A DNA stretch of 60,000 nucleotides from the NCBI GenBank assembly GCA_914767715.1, contig OU612065.1:11286001-11346000 (forward strand), given 5' to 3'. The DNA comes from Membranipora membranacea (taxonomy: Eukaryota; Bryozoa; Gymnolaemata; Cheilostomatida; Membraniporidae). Shown here piece after piece: positions 23,766 through 36,064 of this stretch. The translations under genes and the position numbers were made by a program. Under the pieces are notes generated by a model, which saw only the letters and a program-made list of their open reading frames with translations, was not told where the DNA came from and did not search any database. The first letter of the stretch is position 1; each line of letters starts with the position of its first letter.

Positions 23766-24513
23766 CTAAAATTGGGGACCTAGATTTACCATGTGATAAC
23801 ATTTTTACAGCCAGGGCATTATCATAATGTAAATCTGACCTCAAAAATAAAACACCAGGTGTAACAGTTGTGCCTTCAAGACAAACTTTCAGCAGCATCA
23901 TACTGTGATAATATTGTTGCCTCATCATATATTGTATACTCCATCTGGATCATTTAATTACAAAGATCCCTTACATTCACCCAGGGAGAATGATTCCCCT
24001 AGATCGAGATTGATCCACTTAAATCGTTTGAGTTGCCCACTCTACTGGTACGCTGGGGCAACTTGTTATTGATGGGGGCCACTCTCACAATTATAAATTG
24101 TTAGATCATTATTAGCGAGCATGGACTTATAATGCACCACAGCAATGTTTTTGATATACATGTTATTACATTAAAATTGTGATCAACTATGAAACAATGA
24201 GTAGTTTGGAATCATGCCTGAGTTAAGTCTGGTATAAAATGTTAAGCCTATACAAAAAATAAAATAGGAAGGATAATCCCAAAGCTAGTGTATCTGGACC
24301 TCTCAAGAGTCTTCAACAATAATGCTCACCTAAATTCTTTATAAAATGATAAAGAAATTCAATATAAAAATGATTCCCAGTTTTCTGTTATTTAGTATTC
24401 ATGTAATAAAACAGCACTGACAGTGTGTCGTTCAAAGAGCGACAACTCTTGGCTGGCAGTAATGTTCACTTTGTGCAGATAAAGGTTGCTCAGAGCATAC
24501 AAAATATACTGGT
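23766..24513. other. Intergenic gap between TSP1 gene and TTF2
   Basis: Both neighbours are on the minus strand, so this should contain the TTF2 3' UTR and the TSP1-gene promoter. I see no gene, repeat or clear poly(A) signal. Confidence 0.5.
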
Positions 24514-27500
24514 TTAGAATCCGCCAAACTTGGCTTGATTAGTATCGAGGCCAAACAGCATCTTGAGGTCATTCAGTGTGAGCTTGCTGTCTGCTGTCTT
24601 TGCCCTGGAATAAATCGAATTGAATAAATGATCATAACAGTTAAGCAGACCAGGAGAGACATAAGGACCAAGCTGTCCTATCTGCAGTCGGTTTGAGGAA
24701 TCAGGCCAATGTTGAAACAAATGAGTGCTGTCATCAATCCTAATATTACACAAAGGCAGCCTTCAAAAGATCATACATGTATCAGTCAGTCTTCAGGTAT
24801 CAATTGTTCTCTTCTCCATATGTTCTGCTTTAATCTTTAATCTATCAAAGTTAGGTTTTATGGCAAATTCTTTTATGGAAATAATCAAATCCTATAATTT
24901 TCATGTCAAAGAAGTGTCATCGTATGATAGTGAGGCCCGGTCATAGTCAATTTGACAACTAAACACTGATCTACTTATCTACATTTCAATCTCACCCGGT
25001 AAGTGCGTTAGTCGCTAAATCTAGTTTCTTCTGCTGAAGCAATAATATCTGCTGTTCTATGGTGTCCTTGCAGACAAACTTATGTATGACTACATCACTT
25101 TTTTGTCCAACACGATATATTCTATCACAAGCCTGCTGCTCAAGGGCTGGATTCCTGTATAATCAGTGAAATTGTCAAAACTAAGAACACATCACGTCAT
25201 GTATCATGGCAAGATCTGGGGAAACTAAGAGGGCCTTACATCACTAGTTTGAGGAAGCAGGATACAAGAGCTCCTTGTTTCATCTACAAGTGCGTTGATT
25301 TAACTCTTCACTTTTCCACCAGCATGAGCACATGTGGCTATGCTCAATAAGGTGGAAATCTTAGAACCAAACCAACTTCAGAATATTTTGTTCTTGCAAA
25401 TGAAGATGTTAATCATATCTCACCAATGTAAGTCCATAATGAAGAGATTGCTAGCCCCTATGAGATTCAGTCCAACTCCACCGGCCCTTAATGACACAAG
25501 CATCACAGGGGGACTGGAGGGGTTAGTATTGAAATCATGTACCATTTCAGATCGCTTCTTCGGAGATACGTCACCCCGGATTGTATACTGAGATAGACCT
25601 TCAGCTTTGAGAGCTTTAGCCACCAGTTCCAGCATTGAGGTCCACTGGGACACAACCACACTGTAATGTATAAGCAAGAACTTGGTTGAAATTGATCAAA
25701 GACTGTAATTGAACATACATATGAATGGGAACAATTGTTTAGAAGCCGTGTGAACAGCACCTCGATTATGCAGAACTGGGTCTGATTCAGTTAGGAATGG
25801 ACTGAGGTATTGTTGTTGATATGAATATTCTGGCTTTTGTCACATTGTAATGGTAGTAATGAGAAATTTCAAACTTTCATAACACACCCTAAAATTAAAA
25901 GTGGAAACGCTACTTACAATTTTACTTTTCGATCTGGTGAAGCTGCTTTTACCTCTTTAACCTTGTCCACCAGTGCGATTATCTGTATGAGAAACGGAAG
26001 ATCATCAGATCATGTCAAAATTCAAAAATTGAGTCCATGCACTGCACAACTTCATTCAACAAATACTGAGACGGGTGGTTCTTTGGGGACTCCATAATAT
26101 GTAGAAAATTTATGTAATTGGTCTTGTACCTTACAGCTCTCCTCCGATGATGTTGTGGAGGCTTGAGTTACACTTGAATCTGTAGTATCACCTGAAGAAC
26201 TTTTATTTTCCTGTATATCCAGCTCTTTCATCGCCGATACCAGATCCAGCTCAACGCCTTCTCCATTCAACTCCTCCTCTACCAGCTCCTGAATAAGTTT
26301 AGAATAGGTTTTATTTATCTTATCAGCATATTTTCTCATGGCATCAATTATTTTATGATAAACTTTTAATTTATTTTATTTTTCTCATCAGCTTCAGTCT
26401 TATTTTCATAATCTTATTTTTGATTTTAATATTTTATCCCATGTACAACGCTTAGAAATCATTGTTTTGAACCATTTTATTAAGCTTTATATGAATAAGC
26501 TTTCTTATTATTCTTATTATCATTACTGGTGTTGTTAAATCTTTTCCATGTCAATGCTACTGCCTATACGGCAGAGGGGATATAACTATATATATAGGGT
26601 GTGCCGTTTTTGTTTTGTTTCAGGAGTTTCTCGATTGTGTCAGTGGAAATAACTTTTATTTCTCCATCTTGATTGATTTTGAAATTCAATGAAAACCACC
26701 ACCTTATACATTATGCACACAATCATCAGTCTATTCCTCACTCACAGTCTTGGTGAGGGTAGGATGACTGCAGCATTGTCGTAGTCTGAGTAACATGAGA
26801 AGTATGGTGTCACCTTTGACCTTTTCACTACCACCAGCTGTTGGTCTAGCGCTGGCTGACACACTGTCATCTGCCTTACTTGAGAGATATTTCACCAGTA
26901 CAGTTCTAAAGATGGAGTAAGATTAGATCAGGACGGTGTCAACTTGCATTCAATGTGTGCAAGGAAAATTGAAATCAACAAAAATTCGGCAAATATTACG
27001 TAACTGTACAGAACATTACCAACAACACATTCATTTATTGAATAGACTTGTTGGTGCAGTTGAGAGGAGACTTACTTGCATTTAGCAAACAACTGATCAT
27101 ACAGCTTCCTCTCATAAGATCCCAGATCCAGCTGATGAGTGACAAAGTTCTTCTCAGGAAGAGGAACCTTTATTTGAAGATGAAAAAGCAACACATGAGG
27201 ATTCTAAATCACAAAAGTATCTCAATACAATCAAAATTAATGCACATATTGAATGCTGCAGCATGCTCATAAAGCAAGTTTATACAACCATGATGGTCAG
27301 ATGTAACATAGTAAAAGAGTAGTTTGCTACCATGACAGAGTGCAACAGATAAGGGAACAAGGATACCATACCAAAGCCTTGCCGCTAGCAGTCTTCTGAT
27401 CTTTTGTCCTCCTCAGAAGTAAACTCTTGATGAGAACTTTCAGTCGCTTGTCTCCACTCACTACAAGATGTTACAAACAAATCACCATAGCAGAAACTGA

Positions 27501-30500
27501 ATGTGGGTGAATATCATGATCTACACTGAAGAATATGAATACTATGGGTTTCATAAAACTTGATTTGAAATATGCCAAAATAGAGTTGAGTGAATGAAGC
27601 AGAAGCAAAATAAAGCAAGTTTGTATTGTAAGCAGATTTGATCTTTGGATCCAAAATTCTAAAAGTAGTACGATATTTTACATACATTGCTTGTTGTCAA
27701 CCCATCTCTTCCAAACTTTGAGCTCATCAAAAGGAGAGCAGCGAAGAAACCTGAGAAGTGAGTAAAAGTCTAACACATCGTTCTGAATGGGTGTGCCAGT
27801 CAGAGCCCATCTACAAACAAATAGATAGTTCTAACATCATGTTTATGATTCAAGAGCATCTACAATGGGGTATTGATGGATTTCCTAGAGTCAAATCTGA
27901 CCTCCAATCTTATGTTATCGACCGCTCTAACTCAGACTGAGGTTTGAGAACAGCTAGATGGAAAAGGTCACATGTTCCATAACTAACCTGTGTTGAGCAC
28001 GCAGCCTGCAAACACTCAGTGCGGTGGTGCTTCTAGCGTTCTTGATGTTATGAGCCTCATCAAGTACAATCCTTTTCCAGACTATTCGAGCCAGTAAACC
28101 ATCTCCCTCAACCATCTATAGCATCAAAATATTTTCAAATAATATATCACAATATTTGTCAAGTTTTTGACAGGTTAGAGTCCAAAACGTGTAACATTGC
28201 ACAGTGGGCAGCACACTTTTTGGCTCAACAGGTGTTTTAGAGAAATCTTCTCATCTTGGACCTGTGTGGTTGCTCTGCATCAGAGGGAAAAGTATAATGA
28301 TACGTAGAAGATCAAGGCAAAATTAATTGAACTTGCCTGTCCTTGCCCTACATATCACTTATTTGACAATGGTGAGCTGTTAACCAATATCAACAGCTTG
28401 CTTGCTTGCATTCATCATATTATGTAAACAGCGAGTATAATCATATAATTCAATTGCAGGAACGCTGTACACAAACTGACTGCAGTTAGATATATTACAC
28501 CAATACATTTTTTATTGAGTTTTAAAAACTGTATCAGGACAAAGACAGCCTTTACAATGCAGACGTTACCTGATCCTCACAAGCCGCCTTCTCCTGCTCA
28601 TGTTTATCTTTCTTCAGACTCTCAGGTAGCTGAACCTCCCTCTGAACCAGATTATAGGTAGTGAGTACTATATCAGCACATGATAACCTGCAAAGCGATG
28701 TAAGAGGTTTACACTTCATACTGTATTATCTTGTTCATAAGATTTTCAGTCTAATTTCAATAAATATCGTAGCATTTTTCGCGTAATGAAACGATGAAAT
28801 AACATATTCCATAGTTCATTGGATGAGTATTTATTGTCCATTGATAATATGGACTTAGCTGGACTGAGATTAAAAGTCACAGGAATAGTTATGCTCTATC
28901 GTGGTTTTGAGATGACTTCACGTGTATGTGCGTTTATGGCAATGGCCAGTATATGGGCACAGGACAAGCAGTTTGGTGTGGTTAGTACCTTGTTATGCTT
29001 TTCTCTCTATTGGTGCCATGATAAACTATAACTGATAGACTGCTTCTTTTACATCTGGCCTCAACCTCTTTAGCCCACTGATGTACTAAACTAGCAGGAC
29101 AAACTATCAGTGTTCCCTGGGATAATATTATACTTCCATCTTCAAAAACAGAACAAAATGAAAGTTAAAAGCGTAATGCAATGATAAAAATTATAACTAG
29201 TTATAAATGAGGGTAGGCACCACGTAACAATTATATAATAATGGATTAATGAGATATATAAATATATCATTCATATCAGTAACAAAACTACATGAAATTA
29301 TATTTTCTTACCTTTGTTGAGCCATTGCGGTTGTTTGACAGAGTCATCATTGCTTTTCCTGGATTGTTTGTCTTTCATAACCAGTGAAATCATTGTCAGA
29401 GTTTTACCCAAGCCCATATCATCAGCTGAAAAGAGGTTGTAAAAAATAATTATGTGTCATTGTGATACGTAAGTATGAGGGCAATTTAATGTAACAGCTG
29501 TTTTAGACAACTCCATGGAAATCAACAATTGAGTCCACTTACCTAGGATGCCTCCAGCTGGATTTTGTTGCTCTCGCCACTTCAGCCACTTTAATGCTTG
29601 TCTCTGGTGAGTCATCAATGTAACATTCAGATCTTTAGGGTCTGAGGATTCCTCTTCAGGTAGTGGACAACTCTCCAACTGTCTATAAACACAAGATTTG
29701 ATACATCATAAATTATTATTACACATTTTTGTGTTCAGCCAAGTTGAGCAAAAACAGCTTTGGAATTTTAAGCAAGACTAAAGACAAGACATACTTATGT
29801 AGCGTCTCTATGGCCTCAGTGGTCACTGATGTGACAACTTGTAACCGTTTATCAGTCATCCTTCCCCCGTACAGCTGGTCATGACGGCCACTCTGTGTAT
29901 ACATCTCTCTGAGTACATGCGGCGGTAACCTCTGAGCATCTGTGTTCATCACCATTCTACCATCTGACTACAACAGACAAAATAACAAAATATACATCAG
30001 CTTGTCATTAATACATCACCATCGACTGATTGTTTCAGGATTTCTGATGATGTAGGTACTACGTAGCCATTGAGTGGAATGTTTGAAAATTCAAATCAGC
30101 ATTGTAAAAACATCCAACTTCCCTGGATTGCCTAGAAATATCAAACAAGCCAACATAGCAAATTGATGCCATTCAGTTTGCACTTCAATTCAAATCTTAC
30201 TTGTATAGTAATTGTACGCATAGGCTGAGCCTGTGATGAAGCAGCTATAGGCCTGTGCTCAGTAGATGTTTGTTTTACGGGGTCAGATATATGTGTATTC
30301 TGTAAAGCTTGCTCCAAAGCTTGCAGCTGTGCTTGTATTTTAGCCCCTTTGTCAGGTAGTGCACCAGCCATTTTCAGCAACCTCTGTATGCGTAATAGGA
30401 TAATAATATGTAAATGAACTACCATTGACATCTACTTTGGTAATTATTTGACAAAAAGCAGAAGTCAAAAATATGTGTGAAAGTGAGTTGGCAAAAGGTG

Positions 30501-33500
30501 AATTAGTTATTTATATTGTCAACGCAATCACCAGCAATTACAAAACCAGAGATTACAGTGCTGAAACTCCTACCATTGAAAGAAAAAGTTTCCAAGGGAA
30601 GGCATAACCTCAAATTTGCTTTCATAATAAGGGCTCATAAATACGTTGTTGTATTTATGCACTGAGTTACAAACTGTTTTCACATTCCAATCTTAATAAT
30701 TCCCGATTTCTTAATTATCTTGTACCATTATTCAAATAATTATACTGCTAACATACCTTTTTCTTTTCTATCTCACTGACGATGTACGCCTTGGCAGCAT
30801 CAGGTTGACTAGCAGACTGTATGATAGACGCTTCAGGCCTAGGTGCTATAGATCTCTGAGTAGCTGATTGGTGAGAGACATCAGGCCTAGGTGCTATAAG
30901 AGGTTCTTGATGATGTCGATCTGAAGGAGAACTTGTTTTTGGCCTGACCTCAGCTAAAAAAAATCCATTCAATCAGGTCAGTATTATTTCATGGGCATGT
31001 TTGTTAATTGTTGGTGTCACAATTTACACCACCAATGCCTACATGTATGAAGCTGTTTTTTTTAAAATTTTTTCATATAAACAGGTACATTTCTATGATT
31101 GACTACTGAAAGTTACATCGAAACTATTTTAGCAATTTTATGTCAAGATCAATTTACCATCAACGATAAATTTATTTCCAGTCTCAGACAATACTTGAAT
31201 GGCGTGTGTCCCATTAGGGCTTACATTGGACAGGTTGTGTCTTTAACTCTCCATCCACATGTGTTTTCTTTGATGACTTGTACTCTGCCAGAGTGAGTAC
31301 TTTGACAGGCTGTGATTTAGCTTTCACATCCAGCTGACTGGTGTCCGTTTTCTTTGGTAACGCATTCAAGTCTTTCACAGCCTTTAGTGTACGCTCCTAT
31401 AAGTAATTTAGAGAAAGAGAAATCAGCATAGGGTCAGTTTTATTAGACGAAGGGGTTAGAAATTGAACTGGACTGTGTAATTGGACCAATGTGTTAGATA
31501 AATGAAAAAATCTACTGAGAAATATGAGACTTAATTCTGGCAGATAAAATTCTCAAGAATAATCATACTGCTAGTTAATACACCCAACCAAGTTAATTCT
31601 TTAATGATAGGAAGCATGTCATTAAATTTCCTGGTGAGTCATATAATGTGTTTACTTACAGTAGAATATGTCTTCTGAGGTTTCTCGACCAGTGATGGCA
31701 CTTCTGAATCAGAGGGACTCTTCTGTTTACACACTGAATAGGAGCACCATTTACCTGTCTTCTTACCTTCTGCACATCGCAGATATATCCTATCAAAATC
31801 ATAGTTTTCAGTTACCAACTGAAGTGCTCCAACACCATAATAACAATATTTGTAGAAATGAGATCAATTTGTGAAAAAATTCCTGACAAATGTGAGACTT
31901 GATCAATCTACCTAGCCGGGAAACAATGCCAGTAAATGCCATAGTCGTTTCCTGCATCATTTAGCCAGACAACCATAGCTTCGGAATCACTTATAAGAGA
32001 GTTGTTACCTTTTTTCTCCGTCCTTGACAGATGGACATACAAGCTCAACAATATTCTGATGCTTTGTGCAGGTCTTCGGCTCTTCTCTGTGGATAAAAGG
32101 ATGGACTGATGATGATATACAGTATAAGTACAGAGGGTCTGTGTCCATACTTGATAGTATCACAATACTGTTTCATTTTTGTAGATACTTTAAAGGTGTA
32201 CTTACTGGATATACATCCGGTAGTCACAGGGTGCAGCAGTATTTGAGCATATTAGATAACATTTTCCTTTGTTTGGTCCTTCTTTAGTTCCAGTTTTGAG
32301 CATGCATGGTTTTCCTTGAGTAAAAATCAGCAAGCATTGAGTTTTATTGATAGCTCTTAGGCAAAACCATATGAGCAGTTACAAAACCTGATAAGATATA
32401 GGCCTTAAAAATCACAATCTGCAATCATTTACAACTCTCAAGCTAATCCTACAACAACTTCCTATGATTGGATGGCTCAATACCAACAGATGAATAGTTT
32501 CATGATGATGGATATGTGGCAGGTGCTGGCCAGACTTCGAGCGTTATCAAAAATATATTTCTAAGTTCCAGCCAATCAGTAAGAGTTTTCAGCAAGAGAA
32601 TTGCAATAAATTTGAGCAGGTACAATATTTTCTGAACAATTTGGGCACTCCTTGATTTGGGTGACCTCTGACAATTGAGATCCGAGTGAGCTTCCAACCT
32701 TCCCACCCCCACATTGACCAAAGTAAGGCAATGCGGTAGTCAAATAGTTCAACCCTTTCAGTATCATTCTAAAAGAAGGACTTTTTTATATAGGCCTACT
32801 TTAGCCCTGTTCACACGGCCACGGTTTTGGTTTTTTTGGTGGCCATGTTTTTCTCGGTATAGTATCAGTATAGTTGTCTTCTGCTGTTTTAGCTCGATTC
32901 TTCACCACTTTGAGCTTTGACTTTTTCTCTGTTCCATAGGCAAATAAATTAACTTTGTCATTTATCATATTCAAAATAAATATAAATGAGTTGATTCCAC
33001 TAAATATTGCAGTAATAATGTGAAAACATGGCTAAGTTAAAAAAAATTTAAAACACCCATGAATAGGACCATGACCTTGACATGGTCATAGTCATTGGTG
33101 TTTTAAATTTTTTTTAACTTAGCCATGTTTTCACATTATTACTGCAATATTTAGTAAAATCAACTTATTTGTATTTATTTTGAATATGATAAATGACAAA
33201 GTTAATTTATTTGCCTATGGAACAGAGAAAAAGTCAAAGCTCAAAGTGGTGAAGATTAGTGCTAAAACAGCAGAAGACAACTACTGATACTATACCGAGA
33301 AATACATGGCCACCCAAAAAACCAAAACCCGTGGCCGTGTGAACCAAAGGCCCCCTGCAGTAAAAGAATGAGGGAAAGAATGAGAGAATGGAAGGCAGAC
33401 ATGAAAATAGCATACCTGCACTTTACCTATATGTATCTTCTTATAAACAGTCATCTGAGGTCTTTACCATTGAAAATGTGTGAAAACCACTGATACTTGA

Positions 33501-34413
33501 TACAATGACCAATTTTGCTAGGTCATAAGGATGTCACAGAGTCTGCACAGTCTCTTCATCGGTAAAGTCAGCTTTTTCCCATTCACGAGCGTCACTGGTG
33601 TACGAATAATTAAAAATTTTCATTTACAACAATCCCCCTCATTTTTATCATTTCCTGTCATGCTTGTGTGTTTACAAAATGGGACATTTTCATTGGCTCT
33701 TCAACAAAACTTTGTTTACAAAATTGATCTGAATGATTGGCTCAGGGAAAATGTAGGTGTGGCTTTTATTATGCATCATTTGGTGATAAAGTCGTAAATG
33801 AAATTTTTGAATTATGAATAAATTATTGGTACACCAGTGACGCTCGTGAATGGGAAAAAGCTGACTTTACCGATGAAGAGGCTGTGCTGACTCTGTGCTG
33901 ACTTGAATACTTTTTCATCTTGGCCAAACTAGTAAGTTAGTATGGTTCTCACATATTTTGTGTAGAATATTTCAATAACTGCTGTTTTATTGTATACACA
34001 GAGAATTAAAATACAACCATGAATTTTTAATATGTGGACCTTCTTTCACTCTTTTCATTCTCTCTTTCATTCTTCGCTGCAGAACATGTGGTGTGAACAG
34101 GACTAGGCCTACTTGTGGTAAAGTGATAGACTCACTTCTACCAGGGAAATGAACTGCACCCACATCTAGTGACCCAGTGTGTGAGTGTCTAGTCTCTTTA
34201 GTTAAAGATACTGTTTCTTTCTTGTATTCCAAAGGAGTAACAGTTACAGTGGTTACACTACAGCTGTTAATCCTTGGTAATAATATCTATCTATCTATTA
34301 CTTAACTTGGTCTACATTTGCTTTCAGAAGATGGAAATATATACACAAAAGAACATGATCAAGAACTTACCATGGCTATTGCATTTTGCTTGATGAAGAT
34401 CAATATCTCCCAT
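24514..34413 (-). CDS. TTF2: Transcription termination factor 2 (Snf2-family ATPase)
   Basis: Twenty-two exons on the minus strand: 34413-34371, 32314-32206, 32086-32009, 31789-31660, 31396-31225, 30953-30757, 30383-30201, 29967-29795, 29682-29543, 29425-29312, 29139-28989, 28687-28570, 28115-27988, 27810-27686, 27460-27372, 27167-27076, 26905-26746, 26288-26130, 25982-25918, 25660-25424, 25154-24996, 24604-24514; 970 aa. The N-terminal GRF zinc finger reads CNSHG, then [14 protein letters not shown] disordered linker with a twice-repeated IAPRP motif follows, then [13 protein letters not shown]. ATPase motifs: [104 protein letters not shown]. It ends [11 protein letters not shown] like vertebrate TTF2, plus a short extension. 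The known role is ATP-dependent release of RNA polymerase II from DNA. Confidence 0.95.
32809..33344. repeat. Long fold-back element 1
   Basis: A near-perfect palindrome of about 536 bp. The left arm starts GTTCACACGGCCACGG and the right arm ends GTGGCCGTGTGAAC. The arms are about 245 bp each and flank a spacer of about 50 bp around ACCATGACC..GGTCAT. Arm identity is very high, with a few substitutions, implying recent insertion or conversion. There is no coding potential. Confidence 0.88.
33345..34101. repeat. Outer fold-back element 2 (interrupted)
   Basis: CTGCAGTAAAAGAATGAGGG and GAATGAGAGAATG near 33355-33395 recur inverted near 34050-34082, and GTGTGAAC at 33337 is mirrored by GTGTGAACAGG at 34091-34101. 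The interior has been invaded by the fold-back at 33533-33899. Boundaries are approximate. Confidence 0.55.
33533..33899. repeat. Fold-back element 3, nested
   Basis: Arms of about 75-100 bp: TCTTCATCGGTAAAGTCAGC, TTCACGAGCGTCACTGGTG and GTACGAATAAT on the left are repeated inverted at 33800-33885. The central part is unique and AT-rich. It sits between the two arms of element 2. Confidence 0.82.
34290..34308. repeat. Short (TCTA)n tract
   Basis: About four copies of TCTA within TTF2 intron 1. Confidence 0.6.
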
Positions 34414-34844
34414 CTTTCAACTGACAAAAATATATCTGAAAGATGACTATTAGAAAATAGTCTCCTTTACAGTTTTCAAATATACCTTGAAAATTTATTT
34501 TTAAATCTGCCACAGGAAATGGAATGTCATTGGGCAAGTCTTTGTAAGCTTGGAACTGATTGGTCAACTATCTGAACTTTGGCTGACCTTCAGCCTTGAA
34601 TTTACTGGAAATTCCAAAAATATTTAGCATGGCATGCAGCAGGGAGAATGCATGCAGCAATGATGGAGTTATTGCATGGAGCTTATCCTACATGATTAGT
34701 GAAATTACTTTGATTAGTGAGTAATGAGCTGACACATGAGCTATTACTAGCTTGATGTTTCATTACCTGAAAGTAAGTAGTTTCACTTCACAACAAATAG
34801 CAAAAGTAGTAGGAGACCAAGGGCAAGTACAATCAATGTATATG

Positions 34845-34994
34845 TACTCATGGGTCCCTGGGACCAATCTCCCTGCTGGGACTTGCATGCCTTCACTTTG
34901 CCAATGTCCAGTACATAGTAGTATATGTTTTTGAGTGGTCGTTACTGGCCATTGGCAAAGTAAATGCATGTAAGTACCAGGGCCCATGTAGTAC
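34845..34994. repeat. Inverted repeat / MITE-like hairpin
   Basis: GTACTCATGGGTCCCTGG and ACTTGCATGCCTTCACTTTG on the left match, inverted, CAAAGTAAATGCATGTAAGT and CAGGGCCCATGTAGTAC on the right, with a spacer of about 25 bp. It is imperfect, so probably an aged element. Confidence 0.7.
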
Positions 34995-35868
34995 TATCCT
35001 GTTTAGCCCAGGGAGCATGAGTTTAGCAGCCTCGCTAGCCTGTCTTGACACATTACAAAATTAACCCGTTCTGGACAGTACATAACATTATTTCAATGAA
35101 AATTAATGTTTAAGGTGTATCTGTATCCATCAAAGTCATTGGTTCTGTTGTGTGGAGGGATATGAGTCTTTGAAATAGGCCTTAAGACTGTCTCCCATGG
35201 CGGTCTTACAACGTCTTACAAAGTCTTCAACCCTATGAAACAGTGATCACATCGGCAAGTGCCAAGTAAATAAGTATCATAACTGCTGTTCATAATATAC
35301 ATTTAACATTGAATGTTAAAACTTAAGGATACAGTTAGCTTTATACCTAATGGGGTTTGCAAGCATGGTGGTTAGCGAATCGGTGGATAGCTGATTATGT
35401 TAGCCAATGTGCAGGCGCTGAATGGCTTTGATGTTTGGGGACAGCCAGCAGCGAGCCATACATACTTTCATGTTTTATGATGGTTATATGTGGATTTTTC
35501 ATGCCACCATCCCGTCGTTGACATGCGAGGCTGTAAGTTCCTTTGTGATCTTACCAACTTGCACCAGTACATATGCTATGAGTTGAACAGATCCATATGA
35601 CTAGTGAAGTATGTAATTGCTAATCATTTTACCTATGTCATATATGGGATGGATAATACTGGTCCTCGTGATAGGGATGCAACAACACCTGAATATTCTA
35701 TGGCCAAACTTCTCAATGCCAAAAGGACATTCTATTGCTTAGCACACAATATTCTTGACTTCAGGTTTCTTGATGTTTATGAACAACCAAAGCTGAGCAA
35801 TACTGAATATCCTTACACGTCGCAATCACCGGATAAATAAAATCATTTTTTCGTCCTGGAACAAGCAG

Positions 35869-35874
35869 CTTTAT
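35869..35874 (-). terminator. Candidate poly(A) signal of CLCA gene
   Basis: AATAAA on the minus strand about 190 bp beyond the CLCA stop codon. Confidence 0.45.
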
Positions 35875-36064
35875 TAATAAAGTATTGATATGTATATTTA
35901 TGTTACGTTATAAACATTAACTATGGCCACAATTTATTATATTGAGTTCTATCTATATATATATTTGGTTTTGAAATCCAACTTCGCTTGAATATTACTC
36001 TGTGAGTAAGTCCATGCTAGGTATGCCAGGTTTTAAATTTGACATAAAAATATTTTAACATGTT

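Larger units (their letters stand above)
32315..34370 (-). other. TTF2 intron 1 with fold-back cluster
   Basis: The largest TTF2 intron (2,056 bp) separates a 14-codon first exon from the rest of the GRF finger. It contains three nested or adjacent inverted-repeat elements, listed separately, and no supported gene. Confidence 0.75.
34414..36064. other. Intergenic region between TTF2 and CLCA
   Basis: It should contain the TTF2 promoter and the CLCA 3' UTR (minus-strand AATAAA at 35874-35869). One inverted repeat lies at 34845-34994. A 78-codon plus-strand ORF at 35604-35840 shows no recognisable domain, and I see no splice context that would make it a gene. Confidence 0.55.

Noticed and set aside
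32576-32767. Minus-strand ORF with CPNC..C, like a zinc ribbon
   Set aside because: It lies inside TTF2 intron 1, has no matching partner cysteines or splice context, and its reading frame ends quickly; likely chance.
35604-35840. 78-codon plus-strand ORF in the TTF2-CLCA gap
   Set aside because: No domain, signal peptide, conserved motif or supporting splice sites; consistent with a chance ORF.
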